Below are positions 52,546-61,473 of a stretch of DNA of 64,000 nucleotides, in pieces (the stretch's first letter is position 1; each line of letters opens with the position of its first letter). The DNA is taken from the NCBI GenBank assembly GCA_965249955.1, contig OZ252261.1, forward strand, positions 1,550,001 through 1,614,000. Direction: 5' to 3'. The position numbers were made by a program, and so were the translations under genes. This stretch comes from SB11 sp965249955. Lineage in GTDB: Bacteria; Bacteroidota; Bacteroidia; UBA8524. The notes under the pieces are model-generated. The model made no database searches and was not told the DNA's origin. It was given only the letters and a program-made list of their open reading frames with translations.

Positions 52546-53592
52546 ATGAAATTTAATTTCAGTCCCAAAAAAACCCGACGGCTGCTTGTGCTACCGTCGG
52601 TTTTTTTGTATTTATTAATAGATAATGTGATTAAGGGTTTGCTGTTCTATCAGTTTTACCCCACCCTTGATATGATGGCCGAGCAGATAGTGTATGTGTG
52701 GGTAGGCTTTTTTATCATTTTTAGATTGATGGCTGTAATTCGTGCTGAGTTAGACAAAACAAAGCCTTGGGAGAACAATCCACTCAACAGGTTTATATCG
52801 CAATCTTTTTACAGCATATTATTAGCCGGAGGCATACAAAGTCTTTTGGCTTTTATGACACAGTATTTTAGGTTTAGTGTTTTGGGCGAAGCCACCTTTA
52901 TTAGTTTTCAACTGGCTCTTATACAGTTTTTTATAACTGCATTTGTAATACAAATAAACGTACTGATCGAGTTTGGGCAAAACCTGCTGCAACGTTGGCA
53001 CACATCTGAAATGGAAGCAGAACGGTTTGAGAAAGAAAAAGCCGAGTTTCAGTTAGAGATGCTGAAAACCCAAATAAACCCCCACTTTCTGTTCAATAAC
53101 CTCAACACCCTTTCATCATTAGTATACGAAAGTCAAGACAAAGCCAGCAGTTTTGTTCGCCAACTTTCGGCGGTATTTCGCAACATATTAGACCGAAGGA
53201 CAAAAGATGCTATTCCTCTTGATGATGAGCTGGAAATATTTAGCTCGTACAGAAACCTAATGGCCATTAGGTTTGAGAACGTATTATCAATAGACCTGCG
53301 CATACCCGATACAGCACTTAAAAAAAAGGTGATTCCCCTTACCCTGCAACTATTGGTAGAAAATGCCATAAAACACAATATAGCCTCTAAAAACAAGCCC
53401 CTTTCGATAAAAATATTTGTATACAACAATTATATTTTTGTGTCAAACAACCTGCAATTAAAACAGCAAAAAGAATACTCAAGCGGCTTAGGCTTGCAAA
53501 TAATAAACAACCGTTATGCTTTTTTGACCGATAAAAAAGTAGAGATTTTTAAAGACGAACGCATTTTTAGAGTAGGAGTACCCTTGTTATAA
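52546..53592 (+). CDS. LytS/YehU-type sensor histidine kinase
   Basis: The 348-residue protein has four hydrophobic membrane segments in residues 14-140, a short coiled coil (150-172), then the His_kinase domain with phospho-acceptor His180 in QINPHFLFNN and a compact ATPase with LQLLVENAIKHN and GLGLQIINNR. It is 12 bp from the LytTR response regulator, its evident partner. The ligand or stress sensed by the membrane part is unknown. Confidence 0.93.
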   Translation: MKFNFSPKKTRRLLVLPSVFLYLLIDNVIKGLLFYQFYPTLDMMAEQIVYVWVGFFIIFRLMAVIRAELDKTKPWENNPLNRFISQSFYSILLAGGIQSLLAFMTQYFRFSVLGEATFISFQLALIQFFITAFVIQINVLIEFGQNLLQRWHTSEMEAERFEKEKAEFQLEMLKTQINPHFLFNNLNTLSSLVYESQDKASSFVRQLSAVFRNILDRRTKDAIPLDDELEIFSSYRNLMAIRFENVLSIDLRIPDTALKKKVIPLTLQLLVENAIKHNIASKNKPLSIKIFVYNNYIFVSNNLQLKQQKEYSSGLGLQIINNRYAFLTDKKVEIFKDERIFRVGVPLL

Positions 53593-53604
53593 AAAATACT
53601 GCCA

Positions 53605-54372
53605 ATGAAAGTAGTAATAATAGAAGACGAGCCATACGCAAGGCAAGAACTAAAGCGGATATTGAAAAAAATAGACCCTGCTATTGAGGTGGTGAAAGAG
53701 CTGGATGAGGTAGAAGAATCGGTAAAATGGCTAAGCGCGAATACTGATTTCGACTTGGCTTTTCTTGATATACAATTGTCAGACGGCTTGAGCTTTGAAA
53801 TTTTTAACCGTATACCCTTTAAAAAGCCTGTAATATTTACCACCGCCTATAACGAGTATGCACTTAATGCGTTTGAGCTAAACAGTATTGATTACTTACT
53901 AAAACCGATTGAAGAAGCGGCACTGCAAAAAGCTTTTGACAAACTGGCCAGTATGCGCAGCCAATTTTCAGACGAAAAACCCTTTCAGCTTCCTCCAGAA
54001 TTAATGAAGTTGCTGGATACAGGCAAAAAAGGATTTAAAAATCGATTTTTATCTCGTGTAGGCGATCAGTTTAAATACACACAAGCCGATGAGGTAGCCT
54101 TTTTTATTGCCGAGCACAATACCGTTACCCTTGTGGGGCAAAACGGCAGCAAAAGTATAGTAAACGCCACGCTTGAAGAACTAGAGAGTATGGTAGACCC
54201 TAAAGAGTTTTTTAGGGCAAACCGCAGTTTTATTGTCAATATAAAAGCAGTGCAAAAGGCACACAAGTATTTTAACAGCAGGCTTTTACTTGAGCTTTTG
54301 CCCAAAACCGACGAACAGGTACTTGTGAGCCGACTGAAGGTTGATGATTTTTTAAACTGGTTAGACCAATAA
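53605..54372 (+). CDS. LytTR-family response regulator
   Basis: The 255-residue regulator has a receiver domain (1-120; acidic pocket Glu7/Asp8, phospho-acceptor Asp55 in FLDIQLSDG, Lys100 in YLLKPIEE) and a C-terminal LytTR DNA-binding domain (about 150-255; FLSRVGDQFKY, FFRANRSFIVNIKAV). Together with the kinase 12 bp upstream it forms a two-component system. The next gene, a lipoprotein with CBM-like repeats, starts 8 bp downstream and may be both its operon partner and part of its output. Confidence 0.94.
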   Translation: MKVVIIEDEPYARQELKRILKKIDPAIEVVKELDEVEESVKWLSANTDFDLAFLDIQLSDGLSFEIFNRIPFKKPVIFTTAYNEYALNAFELNSIDYLLKPIEEAALQKAFDKLASMRSQFSDEKPFQLPPELMKLLDTGKKGFKNRFLSRVGDQFKYTQADEVAFFIAEHNTVTLVGQNGSKSIVNATLEELESMVDPKEFFRANRSFIVNIKAVQKAHKYFNSRLLLELLPKTDEQVLVSRLKVDDFLNWLDQ

Positions 54373-54380
54373 AATAAATA

Positions 54381-55748
54381 ATGCTTAACCCCCTTAAAAT
54401 ATCGCACCGGTGGCTGTTGGCTGTTTTGGTATTACTGCTGGGCAGTAGTTGCAGGCAAGTAACTATTGAAGTAAAAGAAGTGCCAAACAATACTCCACGG
54501 GGAGCACAGATATATGTGGCAGGCAATTTTAACAACTGGAATCCCGGCGACCCTAACTATGTGCTAAAGTATGATGAGAAGGATAGTGTGTACCGTGTTA
54601 CACTGCCATTGGGTATAGGCCGATTAACGTATAAGTTTACTCGTGGCGATTGGACTACTGTGGAGGCTGATATTTGTGGTGGAGATATTGATGATAGGGA
54701 ACTGCTGTACGATGAATCGAAAAATGTACAGGTATCAAACATATTTGCATGGCACGACATGGAGGCCGTTGATTGTGGAAGGGTTACCCTAGTGCTGGAT
54801 AAATTGCCACCCAACACCCCAAACAATGATAGCATATACCTTACAGGCCCTTTTAACGATTGGTTAAACAAACGTACTGATTATCGTTTTAGGCGCGACA
54901 GCTTGGGTAGGTACATATATACATTTAACAAGCAGGGTGATTACAAAGAGGTAGAATTTAAGATAAACAGAGGCAGTTGGCAAAAAGTAGAGGTTGATAA
55001 ATTTGGTCTTGAAATACCTACCCGTAAACTAAACTTTGGCACTGAAGATACCTTGTTCTTCCAGATTGAGAACTGGAGTGACTTGATAAAGGGAGAAATA
55101 AGCAATAAAAAAGTAATTATTATAGATAAAATGCCGGCTTATACCCCTTCAAATGCCGACTTGTATTTTGCAGGAAACATAAACAATTGGGATCCTTATA
55201 ATAAGAAGTTTACATTTAATAAAGCCCCCAATGGCAAATGGTTTTTTATACTTCCACCTCCACCCCCCAACAAAAAAACACTGGGCAAAATAACGTTTAA
55301 AATAACTAGGGGAGGATGGGAAACCGAAGAAGTTGATGCCGATTTTAAGCGTGTTGAAGACCGTATTTTTGATACCGACAAGTACGACACCCTAACTATA
55401 AAGGTGGTAAACTGGATAGATTATACCAAGATTAAAAAAGCGAACAATGTGGTGGTGGTATTGGATAAATACCCAAGCAATACACCCTTAAACAGCATAT
55501 ACCTTACAGGTTCGTTTAATGACTGGGATGAGGAAGACGGCAGGTATAGGTTTAAGCGAAACGGTAAGGGGCAATTGTGCGCTGTGGTGCAAAATGTGCA
55601 ACACGACTTTGAGTATAAAATTACCCTTGGCGATTGGGAAACAGAAGCTGTTAATGAGTTTCGTGCAATACCCTCTAACTCGGTATACCGCTTTGGCTCA
55701 CCCGACACCGTGTATGTAACAGTTAAACGGTGGTTATCAACACCATAA
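54381..55748 (+). CDS. lipoprotein with four CBM48/glycogen-binding-like repeats
   Basis: A 455-residue probable lipoprotein (signal ending GSSC, Cys24). The mature chain is four tandem modules of about 105-110 residues (roughly 25-130, 131-240, 241-350, 351-455). Each opens with a strand of the VxVxxxP-NTP type, has an IY-x-G-x-F-N-x-W block, and ends with a YKFTRGDW-like block and an R-rich strand. This FNNW pattern resembles AMPK/CBM48 glycogen-binding domains, so binding of an alpha-glucan or other sugar is inferred. It follows the LytS-LytTR pair by 8 bp. Confidence 0.75.
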   Translation: MLNPLKISHRWLLAVLVLLLGSSCRQVTIEVKEVPNNTPRGAQIYVAGNFNNWNPGDPNYVLKYDEKDSVYRVTLPLGIGRLTYKFTRGDWTTVEADICGGDIDDRELLYDESKNVQVSNIFAWHDMEAVDCGRVTLVLDKLPPNTPNNDSIYLTGPFNDWLNKRTDYRFRRDSLGRYIYTFNKQGDYKEVEFKINRGSWQKVEVDKFGLEIPTRKLNFGTEDTLFFQIENWSDLIKGEISNKKVIIIDKMPAYTPSNADLYFAGNINNWDPYNKKFTFNKAPNGKWFFILPPPPPNKKTLGKITFKITRGGWETEEVDADFKRVEDRIFDTDKYDTLTIKVVNWIDYTKIKKANNVVVVLDKYPSNTPLNSIYLTGSFNDWDEEDGRYRFKRNGKGQLCAVVQNVQHDFEYKITLGDWETEAVNEFRAIPSNSVYRFGSPDTVYVTVKRWLSTP

Positions 55749-55766
55749 AGATTGCCTCCTAGTTTT

Positions 55767-55791
55767 CCTCCCTACGGAAGGTGCAGGAGGG
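55767..55791. repeat. CTCC/GGAGG palindromic repeat, copy A
   Basis: CCTCCCT-ACGGAAGGTGCAGGAGGG is related to the sequence at 63465-63490; both share the 12-nt GGTGCAGGAGGG ending. It lies just after the CBM-like lipoprotein gene and could assist termination. Confidence 0.55.
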
Positions 55792-55798
55792 CGTTTAT

Positions 55799-55822
55799 CC
55801 TAAACTTGTTTCAAGATCTCAT
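55799..55822 (+). repeat. 24-bp CTTGTTTCA repeat, left copy
   Basis: This copy matches 56892-56915 at 21 of 24 positions, in the same orientation. A shared AAGATGCCC follows both copies after a variable spacer. The pair flanks the antiporter gene. Confidence 0.6.
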
Positions 55823-55942
55823 CGGTATAGACTGTGGTTATTGGTAAGATGCCCAACTAAATTTGGCACTACTGCCCAACTGCGATTATTTTTTGCAACA
55901 ATCTCAATACAGTTTTTATTTGCTTCGCCTAAATTCGCACTA

Positions 55943-56887
55943 ATGCTTACTTGGATTTTTGTTTTTATAGCAGCACTGGTAGTGTTGTTACTCTCTTCAA
56001 AATTTTTCACGGGTGCTGCCGAAAAAATTGGGGTTAGCCTTGGTTTTTCACCCTTTGTCATCGGGGTATTTATTATAGGCATAGGCACATCGCTGCCCGA
56101 GCTTATTTCGGGTTTTTTGGCGGTAAATAGCGGCACATCGCAAATTGTGGCAGGTAATATACTAGGTGCTAACATATCAAACATATTTCTTATATCAGGC
56201 ATAGCGGCACTATTGGCCAAAAAGCGAATAGACTTGGGTAGCCAATATATTATGATTGACCTACACTTTATGCTAGGCGGTGCTTTTTTACTAGTGCTGG
56301 TAATGTACGATGGCACTATAGTATTGCCCGAAGGTTTATTTCTTTTAGGCGCGTTTATCACCTATACCATATACATTCTAAAATCAGGCGGAAAGGCGGA
56401 TGTTTTGGCCGAAGAAGTGGCAAAACCCAAAAACAATGGTATAGGCAAACAAGTGCTTATACTACTAGGTTGCGGCGCAGGCATATACTTTGGTGCCGAC
56501 TATACAGTATTATCCATAGAAAAAATGGCAGGCATTGCGGGCATTCCCCCTTCTATTATATCGCTAACAGCACTTTCGTTGGGTACTACCTTGCCCGAAC
56601 TTTCGGTGAACATATCTGCTATTAGACAGGGTAAGGCCGAGATGGCCATAGGCAATGTGCTAGGCTCGTGCGTATTCAACTCGCTGGCTATACCGGGTTT
56701 GGTGGGACTATCGGGCACTATAAATGTGCCTACTGATTTGTTGTACTTTTCGCTGCCTGTGTTGGTTATTGCCTCGCTATTCTTTTACCTGCTTACATTA
56801 GATAAAAAAATATCGCCCTACGAGGGGATACTATTTATTATTTTCTACGCCTTTTTCCTTTACAAAGTAGCTTCGGGAGTGGTGTAG
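55943..56887 (+). CDS. calcium/sodium antiporter (CaCA family, YrbG-like)
   Basis: Started at the ATG at 55943, which begins the first transmembrane helix, the protein has 314 residues; upstream in-frame sequence is repeat DNA. About ten transmembrane helices form two inverted halves, each with the alpha-repeat signature: GIGTSLPELISG with GANISNIFLI, and LGTTLPELSVN with GNVLGSCVFNSL. The function is exchange of Ca2+ (or K+) for Na+ or H+ across the inner membrane. It is flanked by short dispersed repeats on both sides. Confidence 0.92.
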   Translation: MLTWIFVFIAALVVLLLSSKFFTGAAEKIGVSLGFSPFVIGVFIIGIGTSLPELISGFLAVNSGTSQIVAGNILGANISNIFLISGIAALLAKKRIDLGSQYIMIDLHFMLGGAFLLVLVMYDGTIVLPEGLFLLGAFITYTIYILKSGGKADVLAEEVAKPKNNGIGKQVLILLGCGAGIYFGADYTVLSIEKMAGIAGIPPSIISLTALSLGTTLPELSVNISAIRQGKAEMAIGNVLGSCVFNSLAIPGLVGLSGTINVPTDLLYFSLPVLVIASLFFYLLTLDKKISPYEGILFIIFYAFFLYKVASGVV

Positions 56888-56891
56888 TCAA

Positions 56892-57045
56892 CCTGAACTT
56901 GTTTCAGGTTCTCATTCGCCATTTAATAAGATGCCCTTCGCATAGCAATGCTCGCAGGATAGTCATTCCCTTGTAAAATGGAATCTGCGCGAAGAAGCTA
57001 CACATATTTACCCGCCCACAGATTCCTGCTTTCGCAGGAATGACC
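56892..57045. repeat. cluster of short palindromic repeats
   Basis: This segment holds the second 24-bp copy (56892-56915, with CCTGAA/TTCAGG hairpin arms). Downstream are a CGCAGGATAGTCATTCCC block and a hairpin TTCCTG-CTTTCG-CAGGAA near 57022-57040. These resemble the short palindromic intergenic repeats common in Bacteroidota. No gene is present in 56888-57157. Confidence 0.55.
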
Positions 57046-57157
57046 GCCAACCACACATCCTAATGGTGCAAATTTGTAGAAAGCTATTGTTCTTTTTTAT
57101 TGTCTAAATGATTATAGGCTCTTAACTGTATGCTTACCTCTTTTTTATGTGTTTTGT

Positions 57158-57550
57158 TTACGGGTAGCTTTGTTTTTCATGCTCATATCCAAATGAGATA
57201 TCGCTCTCTATCTCTCCTAAAATGGTATCCTTTGCCCTCCAGTAAGCATCAACTTCGCACAGCAGTAATACTACTCGGTTGTTGGTTTTAACTTGATGAA
57301 TCATAACTATGTTACCACAAAAAAAATCATAGTCATTTTTTACTATCAAGTGTGTATTAATGTGCAAAATCAGGCTTTCTTTTTCTGTTTTATTAATGCC
57401 TTGTAAATAGTATTTCTCCCAAATAGTTATTATCTCATCCGAAGGATAATATTCTTTTATTATTCTTTCCGTATTTTTATATGCAAACTCCTTCAATGAC
57501 TCTTTACTGGTAAAAGAGATTTTCTTAAACAGTTTTTTTAAAAATGACAT
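57158..57550 (-). CDS. hypothetical protein
   Basis: A 130-residue protein with no signal peptide and a basic N-terminus (SFLKKLFKKISF). It is mixed alpha/beta with a YYPSDEIITIWEKYYLQG block. No family recognised. Base composition is lower in G+C than the neighbouring M20 gene, and repeats lie downstream of it, so it may be accessory DNA. It lies 56 bp downstream of the M20 gene on the same strand. Confidence 0.6.
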   Translation of the reverse strand: MSFLKKLFKKISFTSKESLKEFAYKNTERIIKEYYPSDEIITIWEKYYLQGINKTEKESLILHINTHLIVKNDYDFFCGNIVMIHQVKTNNRVVLLLCEVDAYWRAKDTILGEIESDISFGYEHEKQSYP

Positions 57551-57606
57551 ACACCAAAAATTACGGGTTTAGGTTGGTTTTATTCTTTGCGAGGGGCTAA
57601 AACAAG

Positions 57607-58800
57607 CTACTTTGTCAACTCCTTCACCGCCATCCAAGTCATTAGGCCAACGCCTACTTCAAGTGCAGTTTCGTCAATATCAAACGTGGGGGTATGTACC
57701 GATGAGTTTATACCTCGTGCAGTGTTGCCCGTACCCAAACGGTAAAAACAACTGGGCACCACTTGGCTGTAAAACGCAAAATCTTCTGATGCCATCCAAA
57801 TATCCAAATCCACCACGTTTTCTTTGCCCAAAAACTCTTGCGCATAGCCGCGTGCGGCGTTGGTTAGTGCCTCGTCGTTTTTAAGAAATGGGTAACCTTT
57901 GTGTATATCAAAATCGCAACTGCCGCCCATAGCCTCGGCAATGCCTGTGGCCATTTTCACCATACGTTGGTGGGCATCGGTGCGCCATTCTTCATTTAGA
58001 GCACGGAAAGTGCCTTCAATCTTTACTTCATTAGGGATAACATTAGTTGCCCCATTGGCAATCACCTTGCCAAAACTTAACACGCAAGGGTCAAGCGGGC
58101 TGCTGTTGCGGCTCACTATTTGTTGCAAGGCCACAATAATATGGCTGGCAATAAGCACAGGGTCTATGTTTTGTTGCGGTTGTGCACCGTGTCCGCCTTT
58201 GCCTTTTACGGTTATATACAGTTCATCAGCACTGGCCATGTACAAGCCACTGCGAAAGCCTACTTTGCCCGCTTCTAAAAATGGTAAAACGTGCTGTCCT
58301 ATCATTTTTTGTACTTTGGGGGCTTCCAACACTCCCTCTTTTATCAATAGCGAAGCACCGCCGGGTATTTTTTCTTCACCGGGTTGGAAAACAAGTTTCA
58401 CTGTGCCTTCCAGTTGGTCTTTCAATTCGTTTAGTATGCGTGCCGTACCCAAAAGAGACGAAGTATGTACATCGTGCCCGCAGGCGTGCATTACTCCTTC
58501 GTTTTGCGATTTATAGGGAACATCGTTTGCCTCAGTAATGGGCAAGGCATCCATATCACCACGCAGGGCTATGGTTTTGCTTTGTGGGTTTTTTCCTTCA
58601 ATAATGGCTATCACCCCCGTATCGGCTTTGCGTTCAAAACGAGTGATGCCGTATTCGGTCAGCCTTGCTTCTACAAACTTGGCTGTTTCAAACTCTTGGT
58701 ACGAAAGCTCGGGGTTGGCATGTAAATGGCGACGGTTGCCTATATTATCTTTACTATACTTGGCTGCTAATTCTTTTATCTGCGCTTTTAGGTGTTCCAT
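57607..58800 (-). CDS. M20 family amidohydrolase
   Basis: Started at MEHLKAQIK (397 residues), this is a metal-dependent amidohydrolase of the IAA-amino-acid hydrolase/HipO-like M20D group. Visible features are ALRGDMDALPI, the metal ligands in HACGHDVHTSSLLG, the catalytic Glu pair in FQPGEEKIPGG and the dimerisation-domain segment GKGGHGAQPQQNIDP. Likely substrates are N-acyl amino acids; the exact one is unknown. No transporter or partner gene adjoins. Confidence 0.92.
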   Translation of the reverse strand: MEHLKAQIKELAAKYSKDNIGNRRHLHANPELSYQEFETAKFVEARLTEYGITRFERKADTGVIAIIEGKNPQSKTIALRGDMDALPITEANDVPYKSQNEGVMHACGHDVHTSSLLGTARILNELKDQLEGTVKLVFQPGEEKIPGGASLLIKEGVLEAPKVQKMIGQHVLPFLEAGKVGFRSGLYMASADELYITVKGKGGHGAQPQQNIDPVLIASHIIVALQQIVSRNSSPLDPCVLSFGKVIANGATNVIPNEVKIEGTFRALNEEWRTDAHQRMVKMATGIAEAMGGSCDFDIHKGYPFLKNDEALTNAARGYAQEFLGKENVVDLDIWMASEDFAFYSQVVPSCFYRLGTGNTARGINSSVHTPTFDIDETALEVGVGLMTWMAVKELTK

Positions 58801-58837
58801 GATAGGCAAAGGTAACAAATTGCAGATTTATTGATTT

Positions 58838-58955
58838 TTAACTCACCCCATTTTTATTGGATAGCCTGAACAGCACATCTGCGCCCCTCTCTTACAAAAA
58901 AAGAGAGGGGGAATTATGAGCACTGCTTCTAAGGCCATTATTTGGGGTGAGTTAA
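58838..58955 (-). mobile_element. MITE-like element, copy 2 (118 bp)
   Basis: Terminal inverted repeats TTAACTCACCCC (58838-58849) and GGGGTGAGTTAA (58944-58955) enclose non-coding sequence with a CCCCTCTCTT/AAGAGAGGGG hairpin. In reverse orientation it aligns with the 115-bp element at 46808-46922, including the CATAATT-C/T-CCCTCTC and GAGAGGGGCGCAG blocks. Confidence 0.78.
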
Positions 58956-58978
58956 ACAACTTTGCCTCTTCCTCTCGA

Positions 58979-59053
58979 CAGGTTAAAACCTGCCGCTATT
59001 TATACCCTATCGGGTTGCCGAAGGTATGAATAGCATCGGTTTTTAAACCGATG
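58979..59053. repeat. array of three small hairpins
   Basis: CAGGTT/AACCTG (58979-58992), an ATACC...GGTAT hairpin in the middle, and CATCGGTTT/AAACCGATG (59034-59053) follow one another. The pattern resembles short palindromic intergenic repeats of Bacteroidota; no coding role. Confidence 0.55.
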
Positions 59054-59066
59054 AAAGAAAATTCTT

Positions 59067-59101
59067 ACTCACCCCATTTTTATTGGATAGCCTGAACAGC
59101 A
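59067..59101 (-). mobile_element. truncated MITE copy
   Basis: 35 bp are identical to 58841-58875 (one terminal inverted repeat plus adjacent internal sequence), after which similarity fades. This is a deletion derivative of the neighbouring element in the same orientation, 226 bp away. Confidence 0.7.
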
Positions 59102-59170
59102 AATCGTCGCTCCAACATTAAATTTCAACGAAAAAAACGGGTTTTACTTAGAAATATGCTGCTTTCGCTG

Positions 59171-59178
59171 TAAATTTG
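59171..59178 (+). promoter_or_regulatory. -7 box TAAATTTG ahead of NfeD-like gene
   Basis: The octamer matches TAnnTTTG, 20 nt upstream of the ATG at 59199. No TTG at the normal -33 distance is seen. Confidence 0.4.
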
Positions 59179-59198
59179 GTGAAAACAGCCTATTAATC

Positions 59199-59789
59199 AT
59201 GACCGACTGGTGGAATGCCCTTGATGATTTTGAAAAAGCCCTATGGGCTATCACCCTTGTTGCTACCCTTATTTTTGTGATACAAACCATAGCCACCTTT
59301 ATAGGTATGGACGGTGATAGCGGCGGCGGAGCAGATTTTGATGGGGATATGAGCGCGGATACATCGGGCGGCGACCACGACGGTATGCCTTTTCAGTTGT
59401 TTACGTTTAGAAACTTTATAAACTTTTTCTTAGGCTTCGGTTGGACGGTGATTTCTATGGAAGAATCGCTGGGTAGTCGCCCCTTGGCTCTATTAGTAGG
59501 GGTTGTAGTGGGAGTTGCTTTGGTAACTGCCGTTATGTATATGTTTTATTACATGGGCAAGCTGGCCGAAAGCGGCAATATGGATATTAAAAATGCCCTT
59601 AACAAAACCGCCCAAGTATACCTTACTATACCGGCTGCCAAAGGCGGCATGGGAAAAATACAAATACAGATACAAGGCAGTTTGCACGAAATGGATGCCA
59701 TAACCGAAGGAGACTCTTTGCCCACAGGTAGTGTAGCTCGTGTAAAAGAGATTATTGACGATAAATTGCTGTTGGTAGAAAAAGCCTGA
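59199..59789 (+). CDS. NfeD-like membrane protein
   Basis: A 196-residue protein with transmembrane helices at about 15-35, 73-90 and 94-116, separated by an acidic Asp/Gly-rich loop (GDSGGGADFDGDMS). The C-terminal part (about 125-196) is the OB-fold of NfeD family proteins (GSVARVKEIIDDKLLLVEK). NfeD proteins pair with stomatin or flotillin proteins; here the flotillin gene starts 54 bp downstream, which supports the call. Confidence 0.83.
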   Translation: MTDWWNALDDFEKALWAITLVATLIFVIQTIATFIGMDGDSGGGADFDGDMSADTSGGDHDGMPFQLFTFRNFINFFLGFGWTVISMEESLGSRPLALLVGVVVGVALVTAVMYMFYYMGKLAESGNMDIKNALNKTAQVYLTIPAAKGGMGKIQIQIQGSLHEMDAITEGDSLPTGSVARVKEIIDDKLLLVEKA

Positions 59790-59843
59790 TTTCTTACCCC
59801 ATTACTTCTAAACATTAACTATTAAAACCCATACACATTTACT

Positions 59844-61376
59844 ATGAGCGAATTAGTTCTTATTGTCGTTATAGCGGCAGTATTATTTGTAACCTTTGCG
59901 GCCATGCTGTCGCGCTACAAGCGTTGCCCTTCTGACAAGATTTTGGTTATTTACGGTAAAACAGGCAAGCAATCTACCGCAAAATGCGTACACGGTGGCG
60001 CGGCCTTTATTTGGCCTGTAATCCAAAGTTATGCTTTCTTAGATTTAAAGCCCATTTCTATTGAGGCTAACCTTACTAATGCGCTGAGTAAACAAAACAT
60101 TAGGGTAGATGTTCCCTGCCGATTTACCATAGCTATAACCACCGATCCTGACAGCATGAACAACGCTGCCGAGCGTCTTTTGGGTTTAACTAACGATCAA
60201 ATACACGAGTTATCAAAAGATATGCTGTTTGGCCAGTTACGTTTGGTTATTGCCACTATGGATATTGAAGAGATTAACAGCGACCGCGATAAGTTTCTTA
60301 TCAACGTATCAACCAACGTAGATGCTGAGTTGCGCAAAATAGGTTTGAAACTGATAAACGTAAACGTAACGGACATTAGAGACGAATCGGGCTATATTGA
60401 GGCTTTGGGTAAAGAAGCTGCTGCAAAAGCGATAAACGAAGCTAAAAAGAGCGTTGCTGAACAAGACCGTTTTGGTGAGATTGGTAAGGCCGTTGCCGAA
60501 CGTGATAAAGACGTTAGTATTGCCGAAACTCAAAGAGATCGTGATGCAAGTATAGCCAACACGGTAAAAGACCGTGAGGTATTAATAGCCGTAGCGAAAA
60601 GAGACGAGGCTATTGGTAAAGCAGAAGCTGACAGAGAAACCCGTATAAAAACTGCTGAAGCCAACTCAATAGCTGTTGAGGGTGAGAACACTGCAAAAAT
60701 TACCATTGCCAACTCTGATGCTTCTCGTCGCGAACGTGAAGCCGAGGCAAATAAAAAGGCAGTTTCTGCTGAGAAAATACAAACGGCAAAAGCCTTAGAA
60801 GAATCATACTACGCCGAGCGATTAGCTGAGGAAGCCCGTGCCCAACGTGAGAAAGCTACACAAGAAGCCAATATTATTGTTCCTGCGCAAATAGAAAAAG
60901 AAAAAGCCATTATTGACGCTGAAGCTGAAGCTGAACAACTTCGTCGTAGGGCTAAAGGTGAGGCAGATGCCATATTTGCCAAAATGGATGCCGAAGCACG
61001 CGGTACTTTTGAAATACTTACCAAACAAGCCGAAGGTTACCAACGTATTGTGGCTGCTGCAGGCGGCGACCCAAGCAAAGCGGTTACCTTCTTAATTGCT
61101 GATAAATTGCCCGAGTTGGTACGCACACAAGTTGACGCGGTTAAAAACATCAAAATTGATAAAATTACTGTTTGGGAAGGCGGAAACAATGCCGATGGCA
61201 CTACCAGTACTTCAAACTTTATTTCGGGTATGATGAAATCAGTTCCACCGCTTAACGAGTTGTTTAATATGGCAGGTATGAATTTGCCCAACTACCTAAA
61301 AGGTGCAGACAAAACTACCGAAGCAAAAGCAGAAGACACTGCAAAGGAAGACAACAAGACTGAAGAAAAAGCATAG
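59844..61376 (+). CDS. flotillin-like SPFH-domain protein
   Basis: The 510-residue protein has an N-terminal membrane segment (about 4-20), an SPFH/PHB domain (about 25-190, with DVPCRFTIAITTDP and NVNVTDIRDESGYIEALG) and a long Ala/Glu/Arg-rich coiled-coil region (about 190-400), then a conserved C-terminal block (GGDPSKAVTFLIADKLPELV) and an acidic tail. Flotillins organise membrane microdomains and scaffold other proteins. It forms a two-gene unit with the NfeD-like protein and is followed by a strong terminator. Confidence 0.92.
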   Translation: MSELVLIVVIAAVLFVTFAAMLSRYKRCPSDKILVIYGKTGKQSTAKCVHGGAAFIWPVIQSYAFLDLKPISIEANLTNALSKQNIRVDVPCRFTIAITTDPDSMNNAAERLLGLTNDQIHELSKDMLFGQLRLVIATMDIEEINSDRDKFLINVSTNVDAELRKIGLKLINVNVTDIRDESGYIEALGKEAAAKAINEAKKSVAEQDRFGEIGKAVAERDKDVSIAETQRDRDASIANTVKDREVLIAVAKRDEAIGKAEADRETRIKTAEANSIAVEGENTAKITIANSDASRREREAEANKKAVSAEKIQTAKALEESYYAERLAEEARAQREKATQEANIIVPAQIEKEKAIIDAEAEAEQLRRRAKGEADAIFAKMDAEARGTFEILTKQAEGYQRIVAAAGGDPSKAVTFLIADKLPELVRTQVDAVKNIKIDKITVWEGGNNADGTTSTSNFISGMMKSVPPLNELFNMAGMNLPNYLKGADKTTEAKAEDTAKEDNKTEEKA

Positions 61377-61432
61377 TTTGACCTCCCCTTAATTCCCTCC
61401 TAAAAACAGGAGGGGAAATAATAATTTCCTAT

Positions 61433-61473
61433 AAACAGAGAAGCCCCGCACGTAGTGCGGGGCTTCTCTGTTT
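61433..61473. terminator. strong bidirectional terminator
   Basis: 19-nt exact arms (61433-61451 and 61455-61473) with a 3-nt loop lie between the flotillin gene and the convergent gene, whose stop codon touches the right arm. A flanking and T flanking on the two sides allow use on both strands. Confidence 0.88.

Larger units (their letters stand above)
58801..59198. other. 398-bp intergenic region filled with dispersed repeats
   Basis: No gene. It contains, in order, a full MITE-like element, a set of small hairpins (58979-59053), a truncated MITE copy and then the promoter of the NfeD-like gene. Confidence 0.7.
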
